This document shows, piece after piece, positions 56,604-64,000 of a stretch of DNA of 64,000 nucleotides; position 1 is the stretch's first letter, and each line of letters begins with the position of its first letter. The DNA lies in assembly GCA_021800275.1 (NCBI GenBank), contig JAJYZB010000001.1, forward strand, positions 328,624 through 392,623, in the 5' to 3' direction. A program made the translations under genes and the position numbers. Source of the DNA: a bacterium. Lineage in GTDB: Bacteria > Vulcanimicrobiota > JABDET01. The notes below the pieces were generated by a model that saw only the letters and a list, made by a program, of their open reading frames with translations, had not been told where the DNA came from and made no database searches.

Positions 56604-57394
56604 TAAATGAAAACAGGTTTATCCAAAGTCATTCTTCCCCATTTTCCTCTCTGAAAATCGTGGATCAGTCTCAAAGCTGCATTTTCCAAATGAACAGCTC
56701 CTCCCTTTGAAAGAATCCCCTGTGTTTTCCCAAAAATTTTTAAAAAATCAAGATAATTTTCAGACTGATCTTGAAAAACAGAATAATTTTCTCTAACATA
56801 TCGCATTAAAAATTCCCCTACTTCAAGAACCTGTTCAATGTAAATTTTTTCCGGGGCAATACCAAGAACTGCCAGTCTCCATGCTTTTTCCTGCGGAATA
56901 TTCTGAGGATAAAAAATTCCTGGGGTATCCAAAAGATACATCTTGTCATTCAGTTTTACCCACTGAGGGCCACGGGTTATCCCTGGAATTTTTCCTGTTT
57001 TTGTTTTCTTTCTTTGAACAAGAGTATTAATAAAACTGGATTTGCCGACATTGGGCAGTCCAACCACAATCGCTTTTCCCAAAAACGAACTGATTCCCCA
57101 AAAATTTTCATTTCTTAATCCCTGCAGAGAATCGTTTTTTTTCGAAAGATAAACTGGATACCCTTTTTTTTCAAAAAAAAGCTTCCATTTTTGTGTTAAA
57201 TTCAAATCTGCCAAATCGGTCTTGGTAAACACAATAATTGTTTTCTTTTTACTGGTAAGCTCAGGATAAAAAGTTGAAATTGGAGCCCTTGCGTCTAAAA
57301 GGTGAAAAATAACTCGAGCCTGTCCTGACAAAATTCTGACTTCTCTTCTGGCTTTTCCAACATGCCCTGGAAACCACTGAAGAGTTAAACCCAT
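56603..57394 (-). CDS. YlqF/RbgA family ribosome-assembly GTPase
   Basis: A protein of 263 residues with circularly permuted GTPase motifs: WFPGHVGKA at the N-terminus, G4 TKTDLAD, then G1 GLPNVGKSSFIN, switch PGITRG and G3 DTPGI. In Bacillus the family (RbgA/YlqF) helps late 50S subunit assembly. It starts directly after the lepB stop. The gene order rplS-lepB-ylqF-rnhB-yraN is the classic one. Confidence 0.9.
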   Translation of the reverse strand: MGLTLQWFPGHVGKARREVRILSGQARVIFHLLDARAPISTFYPELTSKKKTIIVFTKTDLADLNLTQKWKLFFEKKGYPVYLSKKNDSLQGLRNENFWGISSFLGKAIVVGLPNVGKSSFINTLVQRKKTKTGKIPGITRGPQWVKLNDKMYLLDTPGIFYPQNIPQEKAWRLAVLGIAPEKIYIEQVLEVGEFLMRYVRENYSVFQDQSENYLDFLKIFGKTQGILSKGGAVHLENAALRLIHDFQRGKWGRMTLDKPVFI

Positions 57395-58300
57395 TCAAGC
57401 CAGAAGCGCAGTTCCTGAGTAAGCATGAACAACATGAGTCTGAAACCAGCGATAATCATGAAGAACCTGAAATCTGGAAGGTGGCCAAATAATGAGAACC
57501 GCTCGTCCAACAATCCTTCTTAAAGAAAGGAAAGGAGTTCCACCATCTTCTTTCCAGGCATGGCTGTCCAAGCTGTTATTTCGATTGTCTCCAAAAACAA
57601 TATAATGTTTGAGCGGGATTTTGACTGGACCCCAGCGGTAGTCAGGAGGTGATTTAATATAAGGTTCATGCAGAGTTCTGCCGTCAACCCAGACTTTTCC
57701 ATGGAGTACTTGAATTGTCTCTCCTGGAAGGCCAACCACGCGTTTAATAAACTCTTTTGTTTCATGTGGAAGAGGAGGGTGAAAAACAACAATATCCCCT
57801 CTTTGAGGAGGAAAATCATGAAACAACTTTAACATAAAAGGTTTTACAACAATAATATAATCATGCACCATTAAAGTGGGTTCCATGGAACCAGAGGGAA
57901 TATAATAAGTTCGAGCCACATAGGTAATTAGAATTAATGCCAGCGCCCCTGCGAGAAGAGCGGGGTCTAACCAATCATGGAGAGCTTTTTTTGCGCTTAA
58001 ACTCCATTCTTTTGAAAAAGCAAGTCGGAAGCCAAATAATAATAGCAAAGTCAAGATAGTAAAAGCAAACGTTCCCATATTGTTCTGCATCCAATGCCTA
58101 AAATGACCCCAATGAAAATAGTAACTTAATTCTCTGGAATGTCTGGCATATTCATATCCCGCAAAAACGATTATGGCAATCAGTATAAGATCGATCAATC
58201 TTTCAAATATCTTTTTTGCCTTCTGACTGAAATCAAAGCTGGAAAGACCGCGAACAATGGCAACTAAAGAAGTTAAAACGACTAACTGAGCAGAACTCAA
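57395..58300 (-). CDS. lepB: Signal peptidase I
   Basis: A protein of 301 residues. Three hydrophobic helices precede the catalytic domain (for example LIAIIVFAGYEYA, FAFTILTLLLLFGF). The nucleophile Ser138 is in IPSGSMEPTLMV and Lys186 in EFIKRVVGLPGE; FGDNRNNSLDS closes the site. It cleaves Sec and Tat signal peptides at the outer face of the inner membrane. It sits 2 bases after rplS. The extra N-terminal helices make it longer than minimal LepB. Confidence 0.93.
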   Translation of the reverse strand: MSSAQLVVLTSLVAIVRGLSSFDFSQKAKKIFERLIDLILIAIIVFAGYEYARHSRELSYYFHWGHFRHWMQNNMGTFAFTILTLLLLFGFRLAFSKEWSLSAKKALHDWLDPALLAGALALILITYVARTYYIPSGSMEPTLMVHDYIIVVKPFMLKLFHDFPPQRGDIVVFHPPLPHETKEFIKRVVGLPGETIQVLHGKVWVDGRTLHEPYIKSPPDYRWGPVKIPLKHYIVFGDNRNNSLDSHAWKEDGGTPFLSLRRIVGRAVLIIWPPSRFQVLHDYRWFQTHVVHAYSGTALLA

Positions 58301-58302
58301 AA

Positions 58303-58647
58303 TTAACCCTTTTTTTCTTTTACTTTTGCTTTTTTCCCAATTTTATCTCTTAAATAAAAAAGCTTTGCTTTATGAACAATTCCTTTTTTAAGAACTGCTA
58401 TTTTTTCAATTTTAGGGGAATGAAGAGGGAAAGTTCGCTCAACCCCCACGCCATTTGAAATTTTACGCAAGGTAAAAGTTTCTCGGATGCCAGAACCTTT
58501 TCGCTCGATCACAACACCATCTAAAGATTGGATTCTTTCTTTCCCACCTTCTGTGATTTTATAACTGACTTTAATTGTGTCTCCGACTCGAAAATCAGGA
58601 ACATCTTGTTTCAAAAAAGCTTTCTCAAAATCTACGACTGAATCCAT
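58303..58647 (-). CDS. rplS: Ribosomal protein L19
   Basis: ATG 58647 with GGAGG nine bases upstream gives 114 residues, the family size; a start at 58677 lacks such a site. Motifs are [51 protein letters not shown] and the [15 protein letters not shown] end. It is a 50S subunit protein at the 30S interface. It lies between trmD and lepB. Confidence 0.95.
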   Translation of the reverse strand: MDSVVDFEKAFLKQDVPDFRVGDTIKVSYKITEGGKERIQSLDGVVIERKGSGIRETFTLRKISNGVGVERTFPLHSPKIEKIAVLKKGIVHKAKLFYLRDKIGKKAKVKEKKG

Positions 58648-58683
58648 CTCTTCTATCCTCCAAAATTTACTTTCCAATTCACT

Positions 58684-59349
58684 TTAACAGTCTGATGAAC
58701 GATTTATTGTTCGCTCAAGGGCTTTTTGTTTCCTCCATTTCCGAATTTCCTCGTGATTCCCGTTTAAAAGAAGATCTGGCACTCTCATGTCCCGAAACTC
58801 CGGGGGACGAGTATATTGAGGATATTCTAGAAGATTATGAGAAAAAGATTCTTCCGCTGTGCTTTCTTTTGGAAGAACGCCTTCTGCCAGCCTAACAACT
58901 GCATCAATGACAACCATGGCAGGCAGCTCACCACCGGTCAAAATATAATCCCCAATTGAAATTTCCTCATCTGCAAGAGAGGTGCGAACTCTTTCGTCAA
59001 AACCTTCGTAATGACCGCAAATGAATAAAAGACTGCTTTTCTTTGAAAGTCTTGCCGCGTCCTCTTGTTTAAATGTTTTCCCCTGTGGTGAAAGAAGGAT
59101 TTTATGGGGATTTTCACCCATCTGCAAAATTGAGTCCACAGCGGCAAAAACAGGTTCTGGGCGAAGCAGCATCCCTGGGCCGCCTCCATATGGACGATCA
59201 TCCACCTGACGGTGTTTTCCAATTCCAAAATCTCTCAGGGGAATCGCCGAAAAAAAAAGAACCCCTTTTTCCTGAGCTTTTTTCATGATGCTGGTATTTA
59301 AATAAAGACGCGCAATTTCAGGAAAAAGGGTAATGACGAAAATTTTCAC
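58684..59349 (-). CDS. trmD: tRNA (guanine-N1-)-methyltransferase
   Basis: A protein of 221 residues. Motifs are VITLFPEIARLYLN, RQVDDRPYGGGPGMLL, FICGHYEGFDERV and YILTGGELPAMVVIDAVVRL, forming the SAM-binding trefoil knot. It methylates G37 of tRNAs that read CNN codons. Its ATG overlaps the KH gene stop by 4 bases; no rimM gene lies between them, unlike the common order. Confidence 0.95.
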   Translation of the reverse strand: MKIFVITLFPEIARLYLNTSIMKKAQEKGVLFFSAIPLRDFGIGKHRQVDDRPYGGGPGMLLRPEPVFAAVDSILQMGENPHKILLSPQGKTFKQEDAARLSKKSSLLFICGHYEGFDERVRTSLADEEISIGDYILTGGELPAMVVIDAVVRLAEGVLPKESTAEESFSHNLLEYPQYTRPPEFRDMRVPDLLLNGNHEEIRKWRKQKALERTINRSSDC

Positions 59350-59576
59350 TCAATAATTTCAACCATCACTTTTTTCCCTTCCTTAACTGCTGCTGCCTTG
59401 ACTATGATACGAAGAGCCTGCGCAATTCTTCCCTGCTTTCCGATAACTTTTCCCATATCAGCATGATTAACCCGCAGTTCAAGAATTTGAGATTTTTCTC
59501 CCTCTACAAGGCTGACATTGACCTCATTGGGATGATCTACAAGAGCTTTTGCTAAATATTCGAGTAGTTCTTTCAC
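59346..59576 (-). CDS. KH domain RNA-binding protein (YlqC/KhpA-like)
   Basis: GTG 59576 with GGAGG eight bases upstream gives 76 residues. The single KH domain is clear: LRVNHADMGKVIGKQGRIAQ, with the GxxG loop (GKQG). It is the usual partner of rpsP in Gram-positives and many other phyla. The KhpA family binds RNA and small RNAs in some species. It overlaps trmD. Confidence 0.9.
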   Translation of the reverse strand: MKELLEYLAKALVDHPNEVNVSLVEGEKSQILELRVNHADMGKVIGKQGRIAQALRIIVKAAAVKEGKKVMVEIIE

Positions 59577-59707
59577 TGTTTTTCGCCTCCAGTCTGTTTT
59601 AGATTTAGTCGCTCACTCATAAACCGTCAGTCTTCCAACCTTTCTTCGCTGCGCACCATCACTTTAACGAATACTCCTGCAAGTGAGGAGGGTTGAGCTT
59701 ACTGATC

Positions 59708-59986
59708 TCAATTGGCTCCTTTAGAATCAGTCCGAGCGCTCGACATTAAAACGCCTTTCAAAGTTAACAGCCTTGTCACAGTCTCGCTTGGAGATGCTCC
59801 TTTAGACAACCACAACTTGGCTTTTTCCTCATTGATCTCAAGAGTCATTGGGGTGGTTCTCGGATTATAATGGCCAATCACCTCAATAAATCTGCCGTCT
59901 CGCGGGGATCTAGAATCAGCGACAACGATACGATAAGTGGGCTGCTTCTTCTTTCCTGTTCTTCTCAGTCGAATTCGCGCTGCCAT
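59708..59986 (-). CDS. rpsP: Ribosomal protein S16
   Basis: A protein of 92 residues. It starts [20 protein letters not shown] and continues [20 protein letters not shown], standard for S16. The 131-base gap to the KH gene is longer than others in the cluster and holds no clear terminator. AGAGGTGAG precedes the ATG. It is the first gene of the translation-secretion cluster. Confidence 0.95.
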   Translation of the reverse strand: MAARIRLRRTGKKKQPTYRIVVADSRSPRDGRFIEVIGHYNPRTTPMTLEINEEKAKLWLSKGASPSETVTRLLTLKGVLMSSARTDSKGAN

Positions 59987-60178
59987 TTCTCACCTCTTTC
60001 TATTAATCATACATAACGATTATACATAAATTAACGTTGAATTCCATTGATTCGATATAAATCGAAAAAAATCCTTGTCCGAAAAAGGAATATCCAGAAA
60101 AAACGCTTAACTCAGTTAATGAAACTTAAAAATTAATCTTATAAAAAAGCAAGGTAGTTTTAGAAAGGCAATCCAATT

Positions 60179-61330
60179 TTGAATTCTTTCAGCCCACCAA
60201 TTCCTAATAATTTTATTCAAAAAATTTTTGTCTATATCAATCGCTGGATTCTCTCCATGGGTGTAACGTGGGAAATTGAGGGAATAGATAACTGGAGATC
60301 CATTCCTAACGACACAGGTCTTATTATTGCTGTTAAACACGCTCACTACAGCGATGAATACGTAATTTATGAAATAGCGCATCGAATCGGAGTCAAATGC
60401 TTTTATGTTTCAGCTCCAGAAGTGTTTGAAGGATACCTCGGAATGCAGAGATTTTTTGTCAGATCATTTGGTGGATTTCCAGTAGAAAGAGGTGGAAAAA
60501 ATATTCAAGCAGCCAGATTTACTATTGAAACTTTGAAAAAAGGGAAGGTTCCTATCGTTCTTTTCCCCGAAGGAGAACTTTTTTTCTTAAATGATTATGT
60601 CACTCCATTGAAGCAGGGAACTGCTCTTTTTGCTCTAGAAGGCGCTAAAGCCAGAACTCTTGAAGGAAAACCAAATACTCTATTTTTCTTACCCATTGGT
60701 CTAAAGTATCTTTATGAAAAAGATATCAATCCTCTCATTAAAAAAAATCTCGCCTTTTTAGAAAAAAAACTTTTAAAAACGAACTTGAAAAAGGGCGATC
60801 CATCAGAAAATAACTTTTCTGATAGAATAGAAAAACTGATGAATGCACTGTTAGCAGAAGCAGAAAAAAAATTTAATGTCGCTGCACAGGGTCAATCCCC
60901 AGAAGAAAAATTTTTAAATCTAAGTCTAACCCTGATAGAAGCGCTAGAAACAGCAACGTTTGGAAAAACAATGAAAGGAGAACTTTCTGACAGGGCAAGA
61001 ATCTTCATGGCCCGCAGCAAAAGGGATACTGAATCTTTCAAAAAAGCTTTCTGGGCATTATACAGTCTTTCTTTTCTGCCAGGGTACATGAATCCAAAGG
61101 ATCAAAATCGAGTTATGGAAACCATTCGAAAGATAAATAGACTCGTTACAGAAAATGAAACTCCACCATTTCCAGGGCACCGCCTTTTAAGAGTCAAAAT
61201 AGGAAGACCTTTTGCTGTGCAGCCTTATTTAAAACAGTACTTGAAATCAGACACAAAAAAGGAAGGGATGCAGAACCTACTGACCGATCTGCGCGCCACA
61301 ATACAGAAAATTCAAGATGAACTTGCGTGA
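60179..61330 (+). CDS. PlsC-like acyltransferase
   Basis: TTG 60179 gives 383 residues; ATG 60258 is possible but would remove part of the domain. The acyltransferase motifs are KHAHYSDEYV (HX4D), then FPVERGG and VLFPEGELFFLN. The C-terminal half (from about 200) is alpha-helical and unusual for the family. It is probably a membrane-associated lysophosphatidate-type acyltransferase; substrate unknown. It is oriented against the aro genes and converges with the chorismate mutase gene, with a 19-base overlap. Confidence 0.75.
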   Translation: MNSFSPPIPNNFIQKIFVYINRWILSMGVTWEIEGIDNWRSIPNDTGLIIAVKHAHYSDEYVIYEIAHRIGVKCFYVSAPEVFEGYLGMQRFFVRSFGGFPVERGGKNIQAARFTIETLKKGKVPIVLFPEGELFFLNDYVTPLKQGTALFALEGAKARTLEGKPNTLFFLPIGLKYLYEKDINPLIKKNLAFLEKKLLKTNLKKGDPSENNFSDRIEKLMNALLAEAEKKFNVAAQGQSPEEKFLNLSLTLIEALETATFGKTMKGELSDRARIFMARSKRDTESFKKAFWALYSLSFLPGYMNPKDQNRVMETIRKINRLVTENETPPFPGHRLLRVKIGRPFAVQPYLKQYLKSDTKKEGMQNLLTDLRATIQKIQDELA

Positions 61331-61620
61331 CGACCAGCCTTTTTTTTCTGAACCATCTTTTTTTGTTCTTGAAAAGATTCTAACAGAATAATGGAAAAAA
61401 GCTTTTTTACATAAGAAGATGAAAGATAATTTAAATGAGCTAATTTCTCCACACGAGCAAGGACATCTTTTTCCCGAGTCTTATCCTTAATTCGCAGTCC
61501 ATCTTCAGCTTTAATACAAGCGATTTTATGAACAATTAACATCCGTTTGGAAAGAATGCTGACCATCCTTTCATCAACCTTATCCAGTTCTTTTCTAAGT
61601 CTTCTTAAATCAATTTTCAT
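61312..61620 (-). CDS. Chorismate mutase (AroQ class)
   Basis: A protein of 102 residues with the all-helical fold: LRRLRKELDKVDERMVSILSKRM, then KTREKDVLARVEKLA and a final helix FSIILLESFQEQKK. It converts chorismate to prephenate. Its ATG overlaps the tyrA stop by 4 bases. In many bacteria it is fused to TyrA or DAHP synthase; here it is separate. Confidence 0.85.
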   Translation of the reverse strand: MKIDLRRLRKELDKVDERMVSILSKRMLIVHKIACIKAEDGLRIKDKTREKDVLARVEKLAHLNYLSSSYVKKLFSIILLESFQEQKKMVQKKKAGRHASSS

Positions 61621-62507
61621 TTTCTATCATTAAAAGCAGAACTCGTAAGTTCTTTTAGTTTTCCCCCTTCCTCAATCCACTTCATCATTTCCATCTTTTT
61701 TGAAGATTTAAACCAGTGTCGAACTGTTGAGAGCTCCCGCACAGCCGAATCCAAAATAGGGACAAGAGTTCGGCGATTGCTCCACAAAAAATCAAAAACC
61801 ATTTCAGGACTGCTGCCTGCTACGCGGCTGGCATCCTGAAAACTTGGACCTGCGCATTTCCAAAAACTCTGTAAGGGGATCCTACTGCTGCGTGATTCCC
61901 TTGCAGCAGTATGAAGCAGAGTGTAAGCGAAAAGATGAGATAAATGACTCACAACTCCCACCACCTCGTCATGTTCTTCTGCTCCTTTAACGTAAATCGG
62001 AAAACTCCCGATTCCTTTCGCCAAATCATTCATGATTTTCTTATAAGCATGCAAAGGGGGATTTACTGGAAAAACGATCAAGGGTCTGTTTTTAAACAAG
62101 TCAGAATGACAGGATTTAATACCAGTTTTTTCTGTCCCTGCCATAGGATGAATAGAAACATAAGGAATCCCCTTTTTTCGGGCGGCTTGAACAACTTCTC
62201 TTTTTACGCTGACGACATCCATAAAAAGAATTGATCTCTGGCCTCGCGGAATCTTTTTGATCAGGGATACAGCAGCTTGAACAGGAACAGCAAAAATCAC
62301 CACATCAGCATCTTGTCGAAAAATTTCAGATTCATCCGTAAAACTTTTTGTTACAATTTTCCTTTTGACTGCCAGCGCAGCGGTTTTCCTGCTTCTCGAA
62401 AATCCAATCACTTGTTTTACTGCTTTATTTTTTAAGAGCGACAAAGCAAGAGAAGAGCCAATTTGTCCTAATCCCACAATTTCTACACGGCACTCCTCTA
62501 ATTTCAT
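61617..62507 (-). CDS. tyrA: Prephenate dehydrogenase
   Basis: A protein of 296 residues. The NAD-binding motif is VEIVGLGQIGSSLALSLL. The catalytic histidine segment is SIHPMAGTEKTG, followed by VSHLSHLFAYTL and FQDASRVAGSSPEM. It converts prephenate (or arogenate) to the tyrosine precursor. No ACT domain is present. It overlaps both neighbours by 4 bases. Confidence 0.92.
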   Translation of the reverse strand: MKLEECRVEIVGLGQIGSSLALSLLKNKAVKQVIGFSRSRKTAALAVKRKIVTKSFTDESEIFRQDADVVIFAVPVQAAVSLIKKIPRGQRSILFMDVVSVKREVVQAARKKGIPYVSIHPMAGTEKTGIKSCHSDLFKNRPLIVFPVNPPLHAYKKIMNDLAKGIGSFPIYVKGAEEHDEVVGVVSHLSHLFAYTLLHTAARESRSSRIPLQSFWKCAGPSFQDASRVAGSSPEMVFDFLWSNRRTLVPILDSAVRELSTVRHWFKSSKKMEMMKWIEEGGKLKELTSSAFNDRK

Positions 62508-63529
62508 GAAACTATGCTCAGTTTTTTACCAACCACTTTAACAATTGCTTTAACCCTCTGCATGACCAGCTTAAACTGATCCGGAGTTAAGCTTTCCTGT
62601 CCATCACAAAGCGCTTTTTCAGGATGGGGGTGCACCTCCACCATGATTCCATCTGCTCCAGATGCTGCAGCAGCATAAGATAAAGCCGGAACATATTCTT
62701 GATATCCTGCAGCATGACTTGGATCCAGAATCACAGGCAGATGACTCAACTTTTTTATCACTGGAACAGCAGAAATATCCAGGGTATTCCGAGTCGCTTT
62801 TTCAAAAGTTCGTATTCCTCTTTCACAAAGAATAACTTGATGATTACCTCGAGAAAGAATATATTCGGCAGAAAGAAGAAACTCCTCAATCGTGGACATC
62901 AGTCCTCTCTTCAACATAATCGGCTTTTTTTGTTTTCCAGCGGCGTCCAGAAGAGCAAAGTTCTGCATGTTCCTAGCCCCGATCTGAAGAATATCGGCTA
63001 CTTCTGCCACTGAGGAAAGATCAGTCTCAGATAAAACTTCTGTAATAACAGCCAGACCTGTCTGTTTTTTAGCTTCAGCCAGAATCTTCAGTCCCGCAGG
63101 ACCTAACCCCTGAAAACTGTAAGGAGAAGTTCTAGGCTTATAAGCCCCGCCTCTTAAAATAACAGCTCCAGCATTTTTTACTTTTTTTGCAGTACTGATC
63201 ACCTGTTCAACAGATTCTACTGCGCAGGGGCCTGCAATAACCGTAAAATTTTTTCCGCCAACATAGATTCCGTTCACGCTGATGACAGAATCATGAGGCT
63301 TAAAATCACGGCTGGCTAATTTAAATGGCTTTAAAACAGGAATAACACGATCAACGCCTGGCAGAAGTTGGAAAGGCACTGGATCCAGTTTTCGTTCATC
63401 TCCAATAACCCCTATTATGGTGGTTTCTTCTCCTTTGGAAACGTGAGGTTTAAGTCCTTCTTTATGAATCGTTTCTATGACTCGCTCAATCTCTTTTGGA
63501 GTTGAGCCATGCTTCATGACAATAATCAT
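62504..63529 (-). CDS. aroF: 3-deoxy-7-phosphoheptulonate (DAHP) synthase, type I beta
   Basis: A protein of 341 residues. Residues 1-75 form a ferredoxin-like regulatory domain (MKHGSTPKEIERVIETIHK). The catalytic barrel follows: VIAGPCAVESVEQV, LRGGAYKPRTSPYSFQG, QIGARNMQNF, KRGLMSTIEEFL and DPSHAAGYQEY. This is the Thermotoga-like AroF class regulated by tyrosine through its N-terminal domain. It catalyses the first step of the pathway. It is the first gene of the DAHPS-tyrA-chorismate mutase set. Confidence 0.92.
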   Translation of the reverse strand: MIIVMKHGSTPKEIERVIETIHKEGLKPHVSKGEETTIIGVIGDERKLDPVPFQLLPGVDRVIPVLKPFKLASRDFKPHDSVISVNGIYVGGKNFTVIAGPCAVESVEQVISTAKKVKNAGAVILRGGAYKPRTSPYSFQGLGPAGLKILAEAKKQTGLAVITEVLSETDLSSVAEVADILQIGARNMQNFALLDAAGKQKKPIMLKRGLMSTIEEFLLSAEYILSRGNHQVILCERGIRTFEKATRNTLDISAVPVIKKLSHLPVILDPSHAAGYQEYVPALSYAAAASGADGIMVEVHPHPEKALCDGQESLTPDQFKLVMQRVKAIVKVVGKKLSIVS

Positions 63530-63565
63530 TTAAATAACCTCATTCGCTTACTGACTTCAAGTTAG

Positions 63566-64000
63566 TCATCCTAAAAATGGAAGACGCAGCAGTTTTTTCC
63601 CTCCCTGTTTTTGAATCGAAGAAAACTGCCTCATCATTTTTTTCATCATATCATAATGTTTAAGCACTTGATTGACGTCTGAAACCTGAGTTCCAGAACC
63701 CAGGGCAATTCTTTTTTTTCGACTGGCATTCAATAATTCGGGTTTTTTTCTTTCTTCTTTTGTCATGGAGCGAATAACAGCTTCTATTTTAAAAATTTGC
63801 CTTTCATCCGGCTTAGCTTCTTTTAACTGCTTCTGCAGGTTTAAACCAGGAAATATGTTTCCTGGCAGCATAGCCAGTAAATCTGTCAAAGAGCCCATTT
63901 TTTTAATCTGCTGCAGCTGCTCTAAATAATCCCCTAAATCAAATTCTGCTTTTTTAAGTTTTTCTTCCAGTTCCTTTGCTTTTTTTTCATCAATCTCTTG
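63566..64000 (-). CDS. ffh: Signal recognition particle protein Ffh (C-terminal part)
   Basis: The gene continues past the right edge; about 144 C-terminal residues are visible. They belong to the methionine-rich M domain that binds SRP RNA and signal peptides: FDLGDYLEQLQQIKKMGS, LAMLPG, MTKEERKKPELLN, RKKRIALGSGTQVSDVN, then MMKKMMRQF. Its partner FtsY is at 2664-3554. rpsP, usually next to ffh, is 3.6 kb away, separated by the acyltransferase and aromatic genes. Confidence 0.93.
   Translation of the reverse strand, partial: QEIDEKKAKELEEKLKKAEFDLGDYLEQLQQIKKMGSLTDLLAMLPGNIFPGLNLQKQLKEAKPDERQIFKIEAVIRSMTKEERKKPELLNASRKKRIALGSGTQVSDVNQVLKHYDMMKKMMRQFSSIQKQGGKKLLRLPFLG

Overview
This 64 kb window is a chromosomal segment of a Gram-negative (diderm) bacterium with an AT-rich genome, by eye near 40 percent GC. 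The diderm call rests on a trimeric autotransporter adhesin, a TonB/ExbB/ExbD system with two ExbD proteins, a lipoprotein signal and type IV-type prepilins. Ferredoxin-linked 2-oxoacid oxidoreductase, a 7Fe ferredoxin and split glycine decarboxylase subunits (GcvPA/GcvPB) point to anaerobic or microaerophilic metabolism. The mix would suit Nitrospirota, Desulfobacterota-like or candidate-phylum bacteria, but nothing in the sequence alone fixes the phylum. No rRNA, tRNA, CRISPR array, prophage or insertion sequence was recognised; genes are dense and often overlap by 4 bases.

Layout. 1-2.0 kb: a surface and decay zone on the minus strand, with a partial YadA-like adhesin carrying eleven perfect-length 7-residue repeats, a frameshifted lectin-like gene and a HicB-like antitoxin remnant. 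2.0-8.3 kb: Fe-S assembly factor, DUF503, FtsY, a haem-binding-type lipoprotein, a degenerate GGDEF protein, Prs and GlmU. 8.3-18.5 kb: ferredoxin, cystathionine beta-synthase plus amino-acid permease, KorAB, a TPR protein, a purple-acid-phosphatase-like enzyme, MnmA. 18.5-25 kb: zinc-ribbon protein, polymer-forming membrane protein and a three-gene pseudopilin cluster preceded by a good promoter and a pseudoknot-capable leader. 25-32.7 kb: NicO/UreH-like transporter, S41 protease and McsA-like protein; then a pyrF-pyrE-glycosyltransferase-bioB-bioF operon. 32.8-42.8 kb: AsnB, a tandem pair of Gly/Gln-rich paralogues, GNAT, the Ton system with a TonB_C-TPR hybrid, and a FIST protein divergent from a soluble chemotaxis receptor.

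43-48.2 kb: formyltransferase plus the complete glycine cleavage operon (gcvT, gcvH, gcvPA, gcvPB). 48.2-48.6 kb: a gene-free stretch that I read as a free-standing, highly structured non-coding RNA of about 360 nt on the minus strand, with a near-consensus promoter and a terminator-like 3' end; I could not match it to a known family. 48.7-52.9 kb: aroE-aroC-aroK-aroB-aroQ. 53-60 kb: TIM-barrel protein, MshEN-GAF-HD-GYP protein, then the yraN/rnhB/ylqF/lepB/rplS/trmD/KH/rpsP translation-secretion cluster, lacking rimM. 60-64 kb: acyltransferase, chorismate mutase, prephenate dehydrogenase and DAHP synthase, and the C-terminal part of ffh at the edge.

Together the window covers most of the shikimate pathway to tyrosine precursors, the glycine/C1 pathway, SRP (Ffh and FtsY), and several c-di-GMP and surface-attachment elements. 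Starts were moved from the longest possible one where a ribosome binding site or a neighbour's stop argued for it.
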